Numbered from the stretch's first letter, positions 1-7,161 are shown. The stretch: DNA of 22,218 nucleotides from SURF-32 sp964648365 (GCA_964648365.1 CAZYLK010000094.1:1-22218); one strand, 5' to 3'. Notes: a model not told the origin generated them from the sequence alone. Numbers and translations are program-made.

Positions 1-58
1 AGGGGCGGAAGGGAGTGAGGGAGCGGGGAGTGAGGGAGTGAGGGAAGAGGCGGGGGGG
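1..58. repeat. Low-complexity purine tract (GGGAGTGA-like units)
   Basis: The window opens with irregular tandem copies of GGGAGTGA and GGGAG-type units on the plus strand, ending in a G-run. A related tract (GGGAGTAA units) lies at about 7162-7205, just after the ankyrin gene. No reading frame here is convincing. The tract may continue to the left of the window. Confidence 0.6.
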
Positions 59-368
59 ATGGCGTTCCCGCTGTTGGCTGGCTTCCGCGGTGTCAGGCTC
101 TCGCGTGAGCTGCGCTTCGTTTAGCGGGCGAGCCAACGAGAACTCCCCTTCAAACAACTGCGGACTTCGTTCCCAATCCCCGACCACAAGCGGGTGGACG
201 CGGAGCGAAGCTGTGCCAGCACGTGCGCGACACGCCGAGCCATCGGTGACCCGAGCCACCGCACTGCTATGGTCAGTGTGCGGCGGCTCGGCATTGCGCG
301 TCTCAGTGCGCGGCCTCGATACTTGTTTCCCCGGCAAGACTTGTGTACGGTGATAGATGAGGTGATTC
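59..368. other. Intergenic region before the toxin-antitoxin pair
   Basis: About 310 bases without a supportable gene. Short open frames exist, but they are arginine/serine-rich and resemble no family. The only clear structure is the hairpin at 251-291. I see no convincing promoter. A TTGTTT at about 318 sits 17 bases before TACGGT, but both hexamers match the consensus poorly. Confidence 0.4.
251..291. repeat. Long imperfect hairpin (REP-like)
   Basis: The left arm CCGAGCCaCCGCACTG (251-266) pairs with the right arm CAGTGTGCGGcGGCTCGG (274-291) around a 7-base loop. It has one mismatch and a two-base bulge. It lies about 80 bases upstream of the antitoxin start. It could be a REP-type element, an operator or a relic. 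There is no T-tract, so it is not a typical terminator in the plus direction. Confidence 0.5.
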
Positions 369-605
369 ATGGTCTACCGCGGAACGGTTCGCAACGGCGT
401 CGTCGAAATCGAAGACGGCGCAGGGCTTCCCGAGGGTACGCGCGTCAATGTCCAGCCCGTTACGGAGGGCGACAACGGTGACGATGTTAGCGACCCACTA
501 TTCGACATCGGACGGCGGGCCGTGCCGATCGGCCAGTCGGATCTGGCCACAAATCTGGATCACTACCTCTACGGCCACCCAAGGGTAGGCGATGAACAGC
601 GCTAA
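369..605 (+). CDS. Putative VapB-type antitoxin
   Basis: A 78-residue protein likely to be the antitoxin partner of the PIN toxin that follows. The N-terminal part (residues 1-31, MVYRGTVRNGVVEIED then LPEGTRVNV) has the 'engvl...LPEG..V.V' pattern of AF2212-like/DUF104 antitoxins, a small beta fold that binds DNA and toxin. The C-terminal half is acidic and polar and would wrap the toxin. A good ribosome site (GAGGTGAT) stands a few bases before the ATG. The stop codon lies inside the toxin gene, a 14-base overlap typical of translational coupling in toxin-antitoxin operons. The family assignment rests on a short motif, so the role is inferred mainly from position. Confidence 0.7.
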   Translation: MVYRGTVRNGVVEIEDGAGLPEGTRVNVQPVTEGDNGDDVSDPLFDIGRRAVPIGQSDLATNLDHYLYGHPRVGDEQR

Positions 606-1014
606 GCCGGTGTTTCTGGACACAAGCGGGCTGGTCGCCCTCCTCGTAGCAGATGACGCCCTGCACGTAGAGGCAACCAGTCAATTCGAGACGTTCCGGT
701 CCAATCGCCGGCCGCTGATCACCACCGACTGGGTTCTCGCAGAACTCGGTAACAGTCTCGCACGGACGCCCGCCCGCCCACTCGCGGCAGAACTGATTCG
801 CGGACTGTTCGTTGCGCCAGAGGTCCGCGTCTTCTTCATCGACCGGTTGCTGCTCGACCGTGCGTTGCGTCGGTATTCGGAGTACGGGGACAAGACGTGG
901 GGGCTCGTTGATTGCGCGAGCTTCGAAGTCATGGCGACCGACGGATTGCTCGACGCGTTCACACACGACCGTCACTTCGAGCAAGCGGGGTTTCGTCGCC
1001 TGCTCGCCAGTTGA
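592..1014 (+). CDS. vapC: PIN-domain ribonuclease toxin (VapC family)
   Basis: A 140-residue PIN-domain protein, the usual length for VapC. VapC toxins are Mg2+-dependent RNases that cut tRNA or rRNA when the antitoxin is lost. The acidic active site can be read: D10 in FLDTSGL, E51 in WVLAELGNS, D107 in GLVDCASF, and D126 in the end motif THDRHFEQAGF. All four PIN positions are kept, so the toxin looks intact. The start overlaps the antitoxin end by 14 bases, so the pair is one transcript. Autoregulation by the toxin-antitoxin complex is expected for the family, but I cannot point to an operator with confidence. Confidence 0.9.
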   Translation: MNSAKPVFLDTSGLVALLVADDALHVEATSQFETFRSNRRPLITTDWVLAELGNSLARTPARPLAAELIRGLFVAPEVRVFFIDRLLLDRALRRYSEYGDKTWGLVDCASFEVMATDGLLDAFTHDRHFEQAGFRRLLAS

Positions 1015-1081
1015 ACACCCGGCGCTTCGCAATCTCTTTCAGAGTTGCGGCCTCAAACTACTCGGTCAGGGGTCCGGGGAC

Positions 1082-1579
1082 ATGAGCTTACGCAGGCGAG
1101 TTCTACTCTCGATAATCGTGGCGGGCGGCGTGGGCGGCTCATTGGGTATCTGGGGCTGGTTTGGAGGTCTCGTTTCCACGGCAACGGAGCGCGTTGTTGC
1201 GAGGATAATTCCGCACCCCTCGCCGCTACCCCTGCCGCCGGCGCCGAGCAAGCCGGAGGGGCCGTGGGTTGACGAGTCTGCTCAGGTGCGTGCGATGACC
1301 GAGTACTACTCCCAACTCTACGACTGGCAAGGCAAGCACGCGAAGGAAGAGGCGCGTCTGCTTGCTGCAGAGCGCAGCCGGCGCCAGCGGATGAGGCGGA
1401 TCGCGGGCGGGGTTTGGCTGACCGCCATCACGCTCACAACCGCCGCGCTGACGATCATCCTGTTTGCGCTGCTGCCGCAGAACGGACCATCCGACGGCCA
1501 CACGCGATGCGGAGTGTGTCGATACATTCTCAAGGGACTGCTCGAGCCGCGCTGCCCAGAATGCGGCCGGCGCATCTGA
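1082..1579 (+). CDS. Membrane protein with C-terminal zinc ribbon (paralogue 1)
   Basis: A 165-residue protein of unknown function. Order of parts: a transmembrane segment at about residues 6-30; a proline-rich linker ending in SKPEGPW; an acidic to coiled helical stretch with ARLLAAERSRRQR; a second transmembrane segment at about 113-137; and a C-terminal ribbon with paired cysteines (HTRCGVC ... EPRCPECG) that should bind one Zn2+. I chose the ATG at 1082 because GGGGA precedes it and the hydrophobic segment begins right after. The longer open frame upstream overlaps the toxin gene. It shares layout and motifs with the next gene, so the two look like an old tandem duplication. The two-helix topology would put the ribbon and the N-terminus on the cytoplasmic side. 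The biochemical role is unknown. Confidence 0.75.
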   Translation: MSLRRRVLLSIIVAGGVGGSLGIWGWFGGLVSTATERVVARIIPHPSPLPLPPAPSKPEGPWVDESAQVRAMTEYYSQLYDWQGKHAKEEARLLAAERSRRQRMRRIAGGVWLTAITLTTAALTIILFALLPQNGPSDGHTRCGVCRYILKGLLEPRCPECGRRI

Positions 1580-1606
1580 CGACAGGGATTGGGAGGAACA
1601 TCTGAC

Positions 1607-1627
1607 GTGCGAGCCACTCCGTCATGA
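1607..1627 (+). CDS. Possible six-codon leader ORF coupled to the next gene
   Basis: A GTG at 1607 follows a strong GGGAGGA (1591-1597) at good spacing and opens a frame of six codons. Its TGA (1625-1627) overlaps the ATG (1624) of the zinc-ribbon paralogue 2. That gene has no Shine-Dalgarno of its own at normal distance. The arrangement would let ribosomes terminate and restart. It could equally be chance, or a sign that the real start of the gene was shifted. Confidence 0.3.
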   Translation: MRATPS

Positions 1628-2160
1628 ACCTCACGACCCGGGCTTGCGTGGCGGTGGTGACGGCTACGGGCATCACCGTGCCGCTGGCGCTGTGGTGCGG
1701 TCGCCCCACCTTCGTCGACACTGCGGCGGGAGCCATTGGCCGCGCCGCGGGACGCGTGGCCGCGCGCATGATCGACAAGCCATACCGCCCGCCGGTTCCG
1801 CCCGCTCCGGTGAAGCCGCCCGGTCCGTGGGCGAGCGAGGAGGAAGCGGCCAGGGCGGAGATGGAGTTCAGGGTTGTGTGTGCCGAGTGGGACGCCCTCC
1901 GCGCCAAGAACGATGCTCTCCTTGCACAAATCGCGGAGCGTGAAGAGAGGATTCGACATACTGAAGAGCGCACGGCTTTCTTGATTCAGGACGCGTGGAT
2001 CTATGTTGTCGCGATGTTTGCGTCGGTGCTTACTATGGCGATTTTTGCCAGACTACCGCGACGAGGTACGCTCGACGGCCACACGCGGTGCGGACAGTGC
2101 GGCGGCATACTCAAAGGCCTGACGGAGCCGCGCTGCGCGAAGTGTGGATGCCCACTGTAA
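1624..2160 (+). CDS. Membrane protein with C-terminal zinc ribbon (paralogue 2)
   Basis: A 178-residue paralogue of the preceding gene. Parts in order: a transmembrane segment at about residues 7-25; an Ala/Arg-rich segment; a PPVPPAPVKPPGPW linker matching the first gene's APSKPEGPW; a long charged coiled-coil region at about 72-122 (EEEAARAEME to HTEERTAFL); a second transmembrane helix at about 125-144; and a C-terminal ribbon (HTRCGQCGGILKG then EPRCAKCGCPL). The ribbon sequence is the most similar part between the two genes, while the middle has diverged. The family is unknown to me beyond the CxxC...CxxC tail common in planctomycete proteins. Start choice is uncertain: the nearest GGAGGA lies 27 bases upstream and serves a small ORF instead. 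Confidence 0.75.
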   Translation: MNLTTRACVAVVTATGITVPLALWCGRPTFVDTAAGAIGRAAGRVAARMIDKPYRPPVPPAPVKPPGPWASEEEAARAEMEFRVVCAEWDALRAKNDALLAQIAEREERIRHTEERTAFLIQDAWIYVVAMFASVLTMAIFARLPRRGTLDGHTRCGQCGGILKGLTEPRCAKCGCPL

Positions 2161-2311
2161 TCTGCCTGTGGTAAGTGTATGGGAAGGGCTCCAGCATACC
2201 GCATACGGACGCACGAGGGACAGGAAGCTCGGTGAAAAAGTTGAGATACTGACGCGCGTGCAGCAGTGCGTGCCGCGATCTGACTCCGGAGCCGAATGGT
2301 CGTACGAATGA

Positions 2312-2330
2312 CGGCGGTGTCGCGCCGCCG
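2312..2330 (-). terminator. GC hairpin directly after the cyclase stop
   Basis: CGGCGG (2312-2317) pairs with CCGCCG (2325-2330) over a seven-base loop, beginning one base beyond the cyclase stop codon on the minus strand. No U-tract follows, so intrinsic termination is doubtful. It may protect the 3' end. The rest of the gap between the convergent genes (2161-2311) shows nothing I recognise. Confidence 0.3.
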
Positions 2331-2331
2331 G

Positions 2332-5300
2332 TCACTCCACCCGCAACGCCCCGTCGAAGTCACCGGGAGGTGATTGCCGGTGCGCGATTGCGGCGTCGAG
2401 GTATCGTTGCGCCGCGAGAAGATGGCCACGCAACCCTTCGGCGCGGGCGGTGGCGCTGTCAGGAGGACCGGAGGGTGCATCCGGGCCGCCGCTGACGGGA
2501 GCGTTGCGTCGTGCATCCGCGAGGCACCGCTCAAATGCATGGACCGCGGCGGTCCAGTCGCCGCGCTGGAACGCCTCGACGCCGGCCGTGAAGCGTTGGA
2601 CGGATTCGTCGGACAGCGCGGCGCCGGCGGCAGGCCGTTCGACGCCTGAATCTAACCCGTCGCCCCCCCCCGAGTGATCAGCGCTCCCCGACAGCATTGC
2701 GTACGTCTCCACCCACCCCGCGCGGCCGGGAAGGTGCAACCGGCCCAGGGGCAGCCAACGGAAGCCGTCGCCGGCGGCGTCGCGGGTGGCGCGGTCGACG
2801 AGGATCGTCGTGCCCAGGCGCGAGTTGGCCGCCTCCAGCCGCGCGGCCACGTTGACCGCGTCGCCGATGCAGGTGTAGTCGCGCTTGCGACCCGTGCCGA
2901 AGTCGCCCACGGCCACGTCGCCGGTCGCCAGGCCGATCTTGACCCGGAGGATGCCGCCGGGCGGAGGTTCACCGGTTGGAGACCGGTGCTGCATCGGATC
3001 ACCGGTTGGAAACCGGTGCTGAGTCGGATCACCGGTTGGAGACCGGTGCTGAGTCGGCTCACCGGCTGGAGACCGGTGCTGAGTCGGCTCACCGGCTGGA
3101 AGCCGGTGCCACACAGGATCAGCGCCTGAAGGGCGATACCAGATATCGGAAGCGTCACCCGCGATGCCCCCCCCCGGATTCAGCCGGGCTACCAGGTCCG
3201 GGCAGGCCGCGGCGGCCTCGCACGCGCGGCGGGCGGCGGCGGGGCAGGGCAGAATCGGGGCGTCGAAGAAGGCAAAGATGCCGTCGCCGAGAAACTTGTT
3301 GACCATCGCGCCGGACTGGATCAGCCGTTCGCTGACGCCCGACAGGTACGGGTTGAGCAGGTCGCGCGTCCGCTCCGGACCCAGTGCCTCGCTGATGGCG
3401 GTGAAGTTACGCAGATCGACGAAACAGCACGTCACGCGGGCCTGTCGCGGCGCGAACCCGACGCGACCGGCGTCGTCCGCCACGCGGGCCGCGATGGTCG
3501 GCGACGTGTACTGGCCGAGCACTGTCACCACACGCCGGCGCAGGCGATACTCGGTCACTTCGCGGGCGACGGTGACGGTCATCCAGGCCGCGCCGATCGC
3601 GATCATGATCGACGGATAAGCGACGTAAGCGCCGCTGCGTCCGAACCCCCCCCCGGCTGCCAGCGGCACTGCGACCAGGAGCGTCCCCGTCACGATGCCG
3701 CCCACCCACGGGCGCGAGACGCACGCCACCACCGCCGTCAACACACCGAGCAGCGCCATGGCCGCAACGTTCCACGCCGGTGACGCCAGCCGCCAGAATT
3801 GGTTCGTGAGGATCGCATTGATGATGTTCGCGTGCGCGACCGCGCCGGGCACCATCGGCCCGGCCGGCGTGGTGATGAAATCGCCGATCGAGGTGGCGGT
3901 CAGGCCGACCAGGCACAGCCTGCCCTCGATGAGCGGCCGCAGGTCGTCGCAGCGTTGCCGGGTCAACTCGGCCACGTTGCGTTGATACGCGGCCCGTCGA
4001 GCGAGCGCGTCTTCCGAGAGCAGTTGCGTCAGCGCTGCGATGTTGCGGCAGAACGGATCGGCCTGCGCTGCCGGTGACTGCCCGCACTCGTCGGCAAACG
4101 TCGCCATCCGCGCCGCCGAGGCCGCCTCGATGTCCGCCATCTGCGCAATAACGGCCGCCAGCGCGTTGCGCTCGCGCTCGATGTCGCCGCCGCGAGGTGC
4201 CTGTGATTCGAGTTTCGCCCGTTCGTCGGCCAGCGTGACGTACCGCTCATAGGCGTTCGACACCGATGGAGCCACCTCGACCGACGCGGCACGCAGGTCG
4301 CGCTCCCAGCGCTCGTCACGTTCCATGATGCGTCCGGCTTCGCCGATCTCGAGCAGCCGCAGCGCCGGCAAGTGCGCAAAGCCGCTGCCCCCCCCCGAAT
4401 CGTCGCTGATCCAGGGGATGAGCGTTGCGCCGTTCGCGTCGACGGGGATGACGCACTCAGTGCTCGCGCCGGTCAGCGTCAATCCGCCGTCGCGCCGTGC
4501 CGCCGTCGCCAGATCCAGCTCCAGCAGGTCCGCGGCGGCCGCCAGCCCGAGGCTCGGCACGAGTCGATCGTCCATCACCGCCAGCAGCGGCGCGGATCGG
4601 ACGATGCCGCGCTGATGCGGCTGGTACACCACCAGCCCCACCCCGGCCGCGGCCTCTGCCAGCGACGCCACCGGCGGACGAACGTCAGTCAGCCGTGCCA
4701 GCACCGACGGGGCCCACGTCTGCGCGGCGGCTATCCTCTCTCGTATTGCCTGCATGGCGTGCGCCTGTTGAAACGCATTCCACAGTTCGCCACGATCACC
4801 CAACCCGGCCGTATCGAGTTCATCGCCGTAGACGGATCGCCGGAACGCCTCCCAGGATGCTCCCGGGTGTTGTCCGACGAATCGCGCCGCCAGCCGCCGC
4901 GCCGCCTCCGCTCGGGCCGCGTCGAACCCTGCCTCGCCCTCCGTCTCCGGCACGCCCAGCGCCGCCGCAAGCGTCGCCGGTTGCAGGCTGAAATCCCGTT
5001 CGAGTTCCGCTGCCATGCGCTCGTGCCGCAGCGCCGCTCGACGGTCGGTGTCAGCGCGGCGTGAACCCCGGCTGACCTCAGTGGCGACGTCAGCGGGCGC
5101 CTCGATCTTCGCGTGGACACCCAAGTAGACGTTTCCGGCCTGGGCGATGGCGGCGGCGAACTCGGCATCGTGATCGATCGCCACGGGCTTCGATGGCAGG
5201 ATGCGTACAGGCGCTTCCGACGCGGCTTCGCCGTCGCGGCCCGCACCCGTCGCCGCCTCGCCGCGCGACGCCCACTCGGCCGCGTCCACGCTCGGCGGCT

Positions 5301-5628
5301 GTGCGTCAGGGAAGGTCATGTCGAGCACGATGATCCGCGCCCCGAGGTGGTGAAGCGTCTGCGTCAGCCGCGCCAGTTCCACCCGCTGCCACGGCCACCG
5401 CCCGACGCGGTCGATGGCAACGTCGTCGATGTCGATCAGCACGATGCGATCGTCGGCCGTCGCGCGGCTGAACCGCGTCACGAGGGCGTCATAGCCGGCC
5501 TCGTTGACCGCGTCCCACGCGCCGAGCAGGTGCAGCGCGAGCACCACGACGACGGCCGCGATCCCCGTCGGCAGGCTCCAGCGATGTCGATGCAGCCAGG
5601 TACGCATACGAACATTCACAACCCGCAT
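2332..5628 (-). CDS. CHASE2-domain adenylate/guanylate cyclase with TPR-like tail
   Basis: A 1098-residue membrane sensor that should make cAMP (or cGMP) from ATP (or GTP). Parts: a transmembrane helix at about residues 17-35; a CHASE2 extracellular sensor starting at the YDALVTRF ... IVLIDIDDVAIDRVGRWPW motif, with a long insertion; membrane helices at about 600-670; and a class III cyclase domain from about 730. Metal aspartates are D738 (CFVDLRNF) and D782 (KFLGDG). The purine-binding pattern RDYTCIGD and the transition-state pair N926/R930 (VNVAARLE) are present, so it looks active. A 50-residue repeat (about 837-887) lies between the helix after GDG and the strand LRVKIGLATG. The C-terminal 100 residues resemble a TPR. 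I prefer ATG 5628 over the longer frame because the extra N-terminus is translated repeat DNA; ATG 5607 is also possible. Four G9 tracts lie in the coding strand. Confidence 0.85.
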   Translation of the reverse strand: MRVVNVRMRTWLHRHRWSLPTGIAAVVVVLALHLLGAWDAVNEAGYDALVTRFSRATADDRIVLIDIDDVAIDRVGRWPWQRVELARLTQTLHHLGARIIVLDMTFPDAQPPSVDAAEWASRGEAATGAGRDGEAASEAPVRILPSKPVAIDHDAEFAAAIAQAGNVYLGVHAKIEAPADVATEVSRGSRRADTDRRAALRHERMAAELERDFSLQPATLAAALGVPETEGEAGFDAARAEAARRLAARFVGQHPGASWEAFRRSVYGDELDTAGLGDRGELWNAFQQAHAMQAIRERIAAAQTWAPSVLARLTDVRPPVASLAEAAAGVGLVVYQPHQRGIVRSAPLLAVMDDRLVPSLGLAAAADLLELDLATAARRDGGLTLTGASTECVIPVDANGATLIPWISDDSGGGSGFAHLPALRLLEIGEAGRIMERDERWERDLRAASVEVAPSVSNAYERYVTLADERAKLESQAPRGGDIERERNALAAVIAQMADIEAASAARMATFADECGQSPAAQADPFCRNIAALTQLLSEDALARRAAYQRNVAELTRQRCDDLRPLIEGRLCLVGLTATSIGDFITTPAGPMVPGAVAHANIINAILTNQFWRLASPAWNVAAMALLGVLTAVVACVSRPWVGGIVTGTLLVAVPLAAGGGFGRSGAYVAYPSIMIAIGAAWMTVTVAREVTEYRLRRRVVTVLGQYTSPTIAARVADDAGRVGFAPRQARVTCCFVDLRNFTAISEALGPERTRDLLNPYLSGVSERLIQSGAMVNKFLGDGIFAFFDAPILPCPAAARRACEAAAACPDLVARLNPGGGIAGDASDIWYRPSGADPVWHRLPAGEPTQHRSPAGEPTQHRSPTGDPTQHRFPTGDPMQHRSPTGEPPPGGILRVKIGLATGDVAVGDFGTGRKRDYTCIGDAVNVAARLEAANSRLGTTILVDRATRDAAGDGFRWLPLGRLHLPGRAGWVETYAMLSGSADHSGGGDGLDSGVERPAAGAALSDESVQRFTAGVEAFQRGDWTAAVHAFERCLADARRNAPVSGGPDAPSGPPDSATARAEGLRGHLLAAQRYLDAAIAHRQSPPGDFDGALRVE
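2970..3135 (-). repeat. Five 30-bp palindromic tandem repeats plus a second palindrome inside the cyclase gene
   Basis: CACCGGTTGGAGACCGGTG-type palindromes (19 bases, arms CACCGG/CCGGTG) begin at 2970, 3000, 3030, 3060 and 3090. They are joined by an 11-base spacer such as CTGAGTCGGCT, giving an exact 30-base period. The block ends with CCACACAGGATCAG and a different palindrome, CGCCTGAAGGGCG (3123-3135). Because 30 is ten codons, the block encodes a ten-residue repeat (units like HRSPTGDPTQ) and keeps the cyclase frame. Read on the minus strand, the order palindrome A, spacer, TGTGG, palindrome B equals that of the repeats before this gene. Confidence 0.9.
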
Positions 5629-5688
5629 CACTGTCGCCCGGCGACACCCCCCCAAGCGGCACGGCACTCCGTGCGGCACCGGCGGTGG

Positions 5689-5828
5689 CCCCCCGCATGA
5701 ATTGAATGCGAGGGCGCTGAATATGACACCGGTTTTCAACCGGTGTCCGGTGTGGCACCGGTTTTTAACCGGTGGACCCCCGCATGAATGCGGGGGCTCT
5801 GAATTTGGCACCGGTTTTCAGCCCGGTG
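5689..5828 (+). repeat. Composite two-palindrome repeats upstream of the cyclase gene
   Basis: There are two composite units. Palindrome A is CCCCCGCAT-ga-ATGCGGGGG (perfect at 5777-5796; degenerate at 5689-5714). A spacer like CTCTGAATTTGG follows, then palindrome B, CACCGGTTTTCAACCGGTG (5727-5745) or its variant at 5809-5828. An extra B copy, CACCGGTTTTTAACCGGTG, lies at 5756-5774. The same B core recurs inside the cyclase gene and the subtilase gene. The block lies just upstream of the cyclase start, so it would be transcribed as part of the leader if the promoter is further upstream. Confidence 0.85.
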
Positions 5829-6453
5829 CGATCACACCCAAAAGCCACTCATCACGAGCCACCGCACGGCCTTCAAACCCGCCTGCGGCGACCTGCCCCG
5901 GCGACTGCCGGCGGCCGGCCGCCCGACTGCCCCGGCTTTATTCAGCCATCCAGCCAGCGCCTCGGGCGCAGGCACACTATACGTAAAGCATGAGCAGATC
6001 GCACCTTGGGAACGGCGGCGGGGAGGTTGCAGCGGCGGCACCGTACGTGCCATTCGCGATCGGTCGGTGTGGATCAACGTCCGCGCGGAGAAGTCCGGGC
6101 GTCCGGGTGTGGCAGTGCGCTCGTTTGACCCGTCGTGGGTGCTCGCACACGCGCGTCGGGTGCGCCGCCCCGGGCGCCCGGCGTCCGCGGGATGTGGCAC
6201 AGGGCGCTTGCCCCGAATCCTCCTGATTCTCCTTTGCGCCTTTGCGTCTTTGCGTTGATTTCCGCCGCCCCACCGGGGGAGGAAGAAGTCAACGCAAAGG
6301 TGCAAAGGTGCAAAGTCGCAAAGGAAGAGAAGAAGAGGATAGTTGTGTGCAGAAACCGGGTCGAGCATCCCGCTGCGAGTCGGTCTGGCCGCCATTCCGC
6401 AGAGCGGGTACCGTGTTCACCACTCGCGCTTCTGCCACGATTTGAGAATCCCC
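5829..6453. other. Intergenic region between cyclase and ankyrin genes
   Basis: About 620 bases between divergent genes. It holds the inverted CTTTGCG repeat at 6221-6330 and no convincing gene; the open frames are short and rich in Arg, Pro and Ser. On the minus strand TATAGT (5976-5981) could be a -10 for the cyclase, but I find no matching -35. No clear promoter for the ankyrin gene was found on the plus strand. Confidence 0.4.
6221..6330. repeat. Long inverted repeat built from CTTTGCG heptamers
   Basis: The left arm (6230-6262) reads CCTTTGCGCCTTTGCG, then TCTTTGCGTTGATTTC. The right arm (6284-6324) is its complement, with GAAGTCAACGCAAAGG followed by further GCAAAGG units and one extra heptamer. 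The loop of about 20 bases is CCGCCGCCCCACCGGG-like. Each arm is itself a direct repeat of a seven-base unit. Transcribed, it would form a long hairpin. It is flanked by AGAAG/CTTCT-type bases on the right. It is not a coding feature. Confidence 0.75.
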
Positions 6454-7161
6454 ATGCTCAAACAAATCGCAAACGGACGCACCGACCTCGTCTTTGACTA
6501 TCTCTCACAGGGCCATGCCGCAACCACCAAAGACGCGGGCGGCGTGTCGCTGATCCGGTGGTGCGCCTACTACGGCGATGTCAGTGCGATTCGGCACCTG
6601 CTGGCGCACGGCGAATTGCTCGGGTCGCTGGGCGCGAACTTCGATCTGAACGGCGCGGCGTTTCACGGCCACTGGCGGCTGGTGCAGTTCCTCATCGAGC
6701 AGGGTGCGGACGCGAATCACGCGCTTCTCGACACGGGCGAAACGCCGCTGCACGCGGCGCTGTGCAAGCCCGACAGGCCGGCGTATGAACACATCGTCCG
6801 TATCCTCCTCGCGGCCGGGGCCGATCCGAACGCGACGACGACGCCCGACGTCGAAACCGGCTGCTTCATGCGCGACTGCCGCACCCGCGGCGAAACGCCC
6901 CTGCACCGTGCGGCCGCGTACGGCACGGAAGCCGCCATCGACGCGCTCATCACAGCCGGCGCGAAGCTCGACATCCGCGACGCCCGTGGCGACTCACCCC
7001 TGACCTGGGCAAGCTGGCACCGTCGCCCCGCGTTTATCCTCGCGAAGCTGTGCTTCGGCAGCCACCGGATTCACCCGGACGCCGTGACGCGTTCGCGGAT
7101 CGAACACGGCATGGGGTGGGGCGGGATGGAGGGGAATCTGTTGGGCACGCCGCACGTTTGA
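6454..7161 (+). CDS. Ankyrin-repeat protein
   Basis: A 235-residue soluble protein made almost wholly of ankyrin repeats, which act as protein-binding scaffolds. Repeats can be followed from GGVSLIRWCAYYGDVSAIRHLL (about residues 29-50), through DLNGAAFHGHWRLVQFLIEQGADAN, TGETPLHAALCKP with ILLAAGADPN, RGETPLHRAAAYG with LITAGAKLD, to RGDSPLTWASWHR. The TPLH and GADPN signatures are clear. There is no signal peptide or membrane helix. The frame opens earlier, but I start at the ATG of MLKQIANGR because the ankyrin-like sequence begins there and the upstream part is non-coding in style. No strong ribosome site is visible. The protein looks complete. Its partner is unknown. Confidence 0.88.
   Translation: MLKQIANGRTDLVFDYLSQGHAATTKDAGGVSLIRWCAYYGDVSAIRHLLAHGELLGSLGANFDLNGAAFHGHWRLVQFLIEQGADANHALLDTGETPLHAALCKPDRPAYEHIVRILLAAGADPNATTTPDVETGCFMRDCRTRGETPLHRAAAYGTEAAIDALITAGAKLDIRDARGDSPLTWASWHRRPAFILAKLCFGSHRIHPDAVTRSRIEHGMGWGGMEGNLLGTPHV

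Noticed and set aside
90..368. Degraded gene or integron attC site before the toxin-antitoxin pair
   Set aside because: No conserved peptide is visible, and the GTTRRRY/RYYYAAC core ends of attC sites are missing.
2970..3119. Five regular 30-bp repeats resembling a CRISPR array
   Set aside because: The units are contiguous with no unique spacers, are strongly palindromic, lie inside a conserved reading frame, and no cas genes are near.
2663..4396. Frameshifts in the cyclase caused by the homopolymer runs
   Set aside because: The frame and the conserved CHASE2 and cyclase motifs continue through all four runs, so the sequence as given is intact.
5629..5811. Longer N-terminus of the cyclase (61 extra residues from an ATG at 5811)
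   Set aside because: The added residues are just the translated composite palindromic repeats. A normal membrane anchor follows the ATG at 5628.
5976..5981. TATAGT on the minus strand as the cyclase promoter
   Set aside because: No acceptable -35 at 16-18 bases, and it would give a leader of about 340 bases. The evidence is too thin for a feature.
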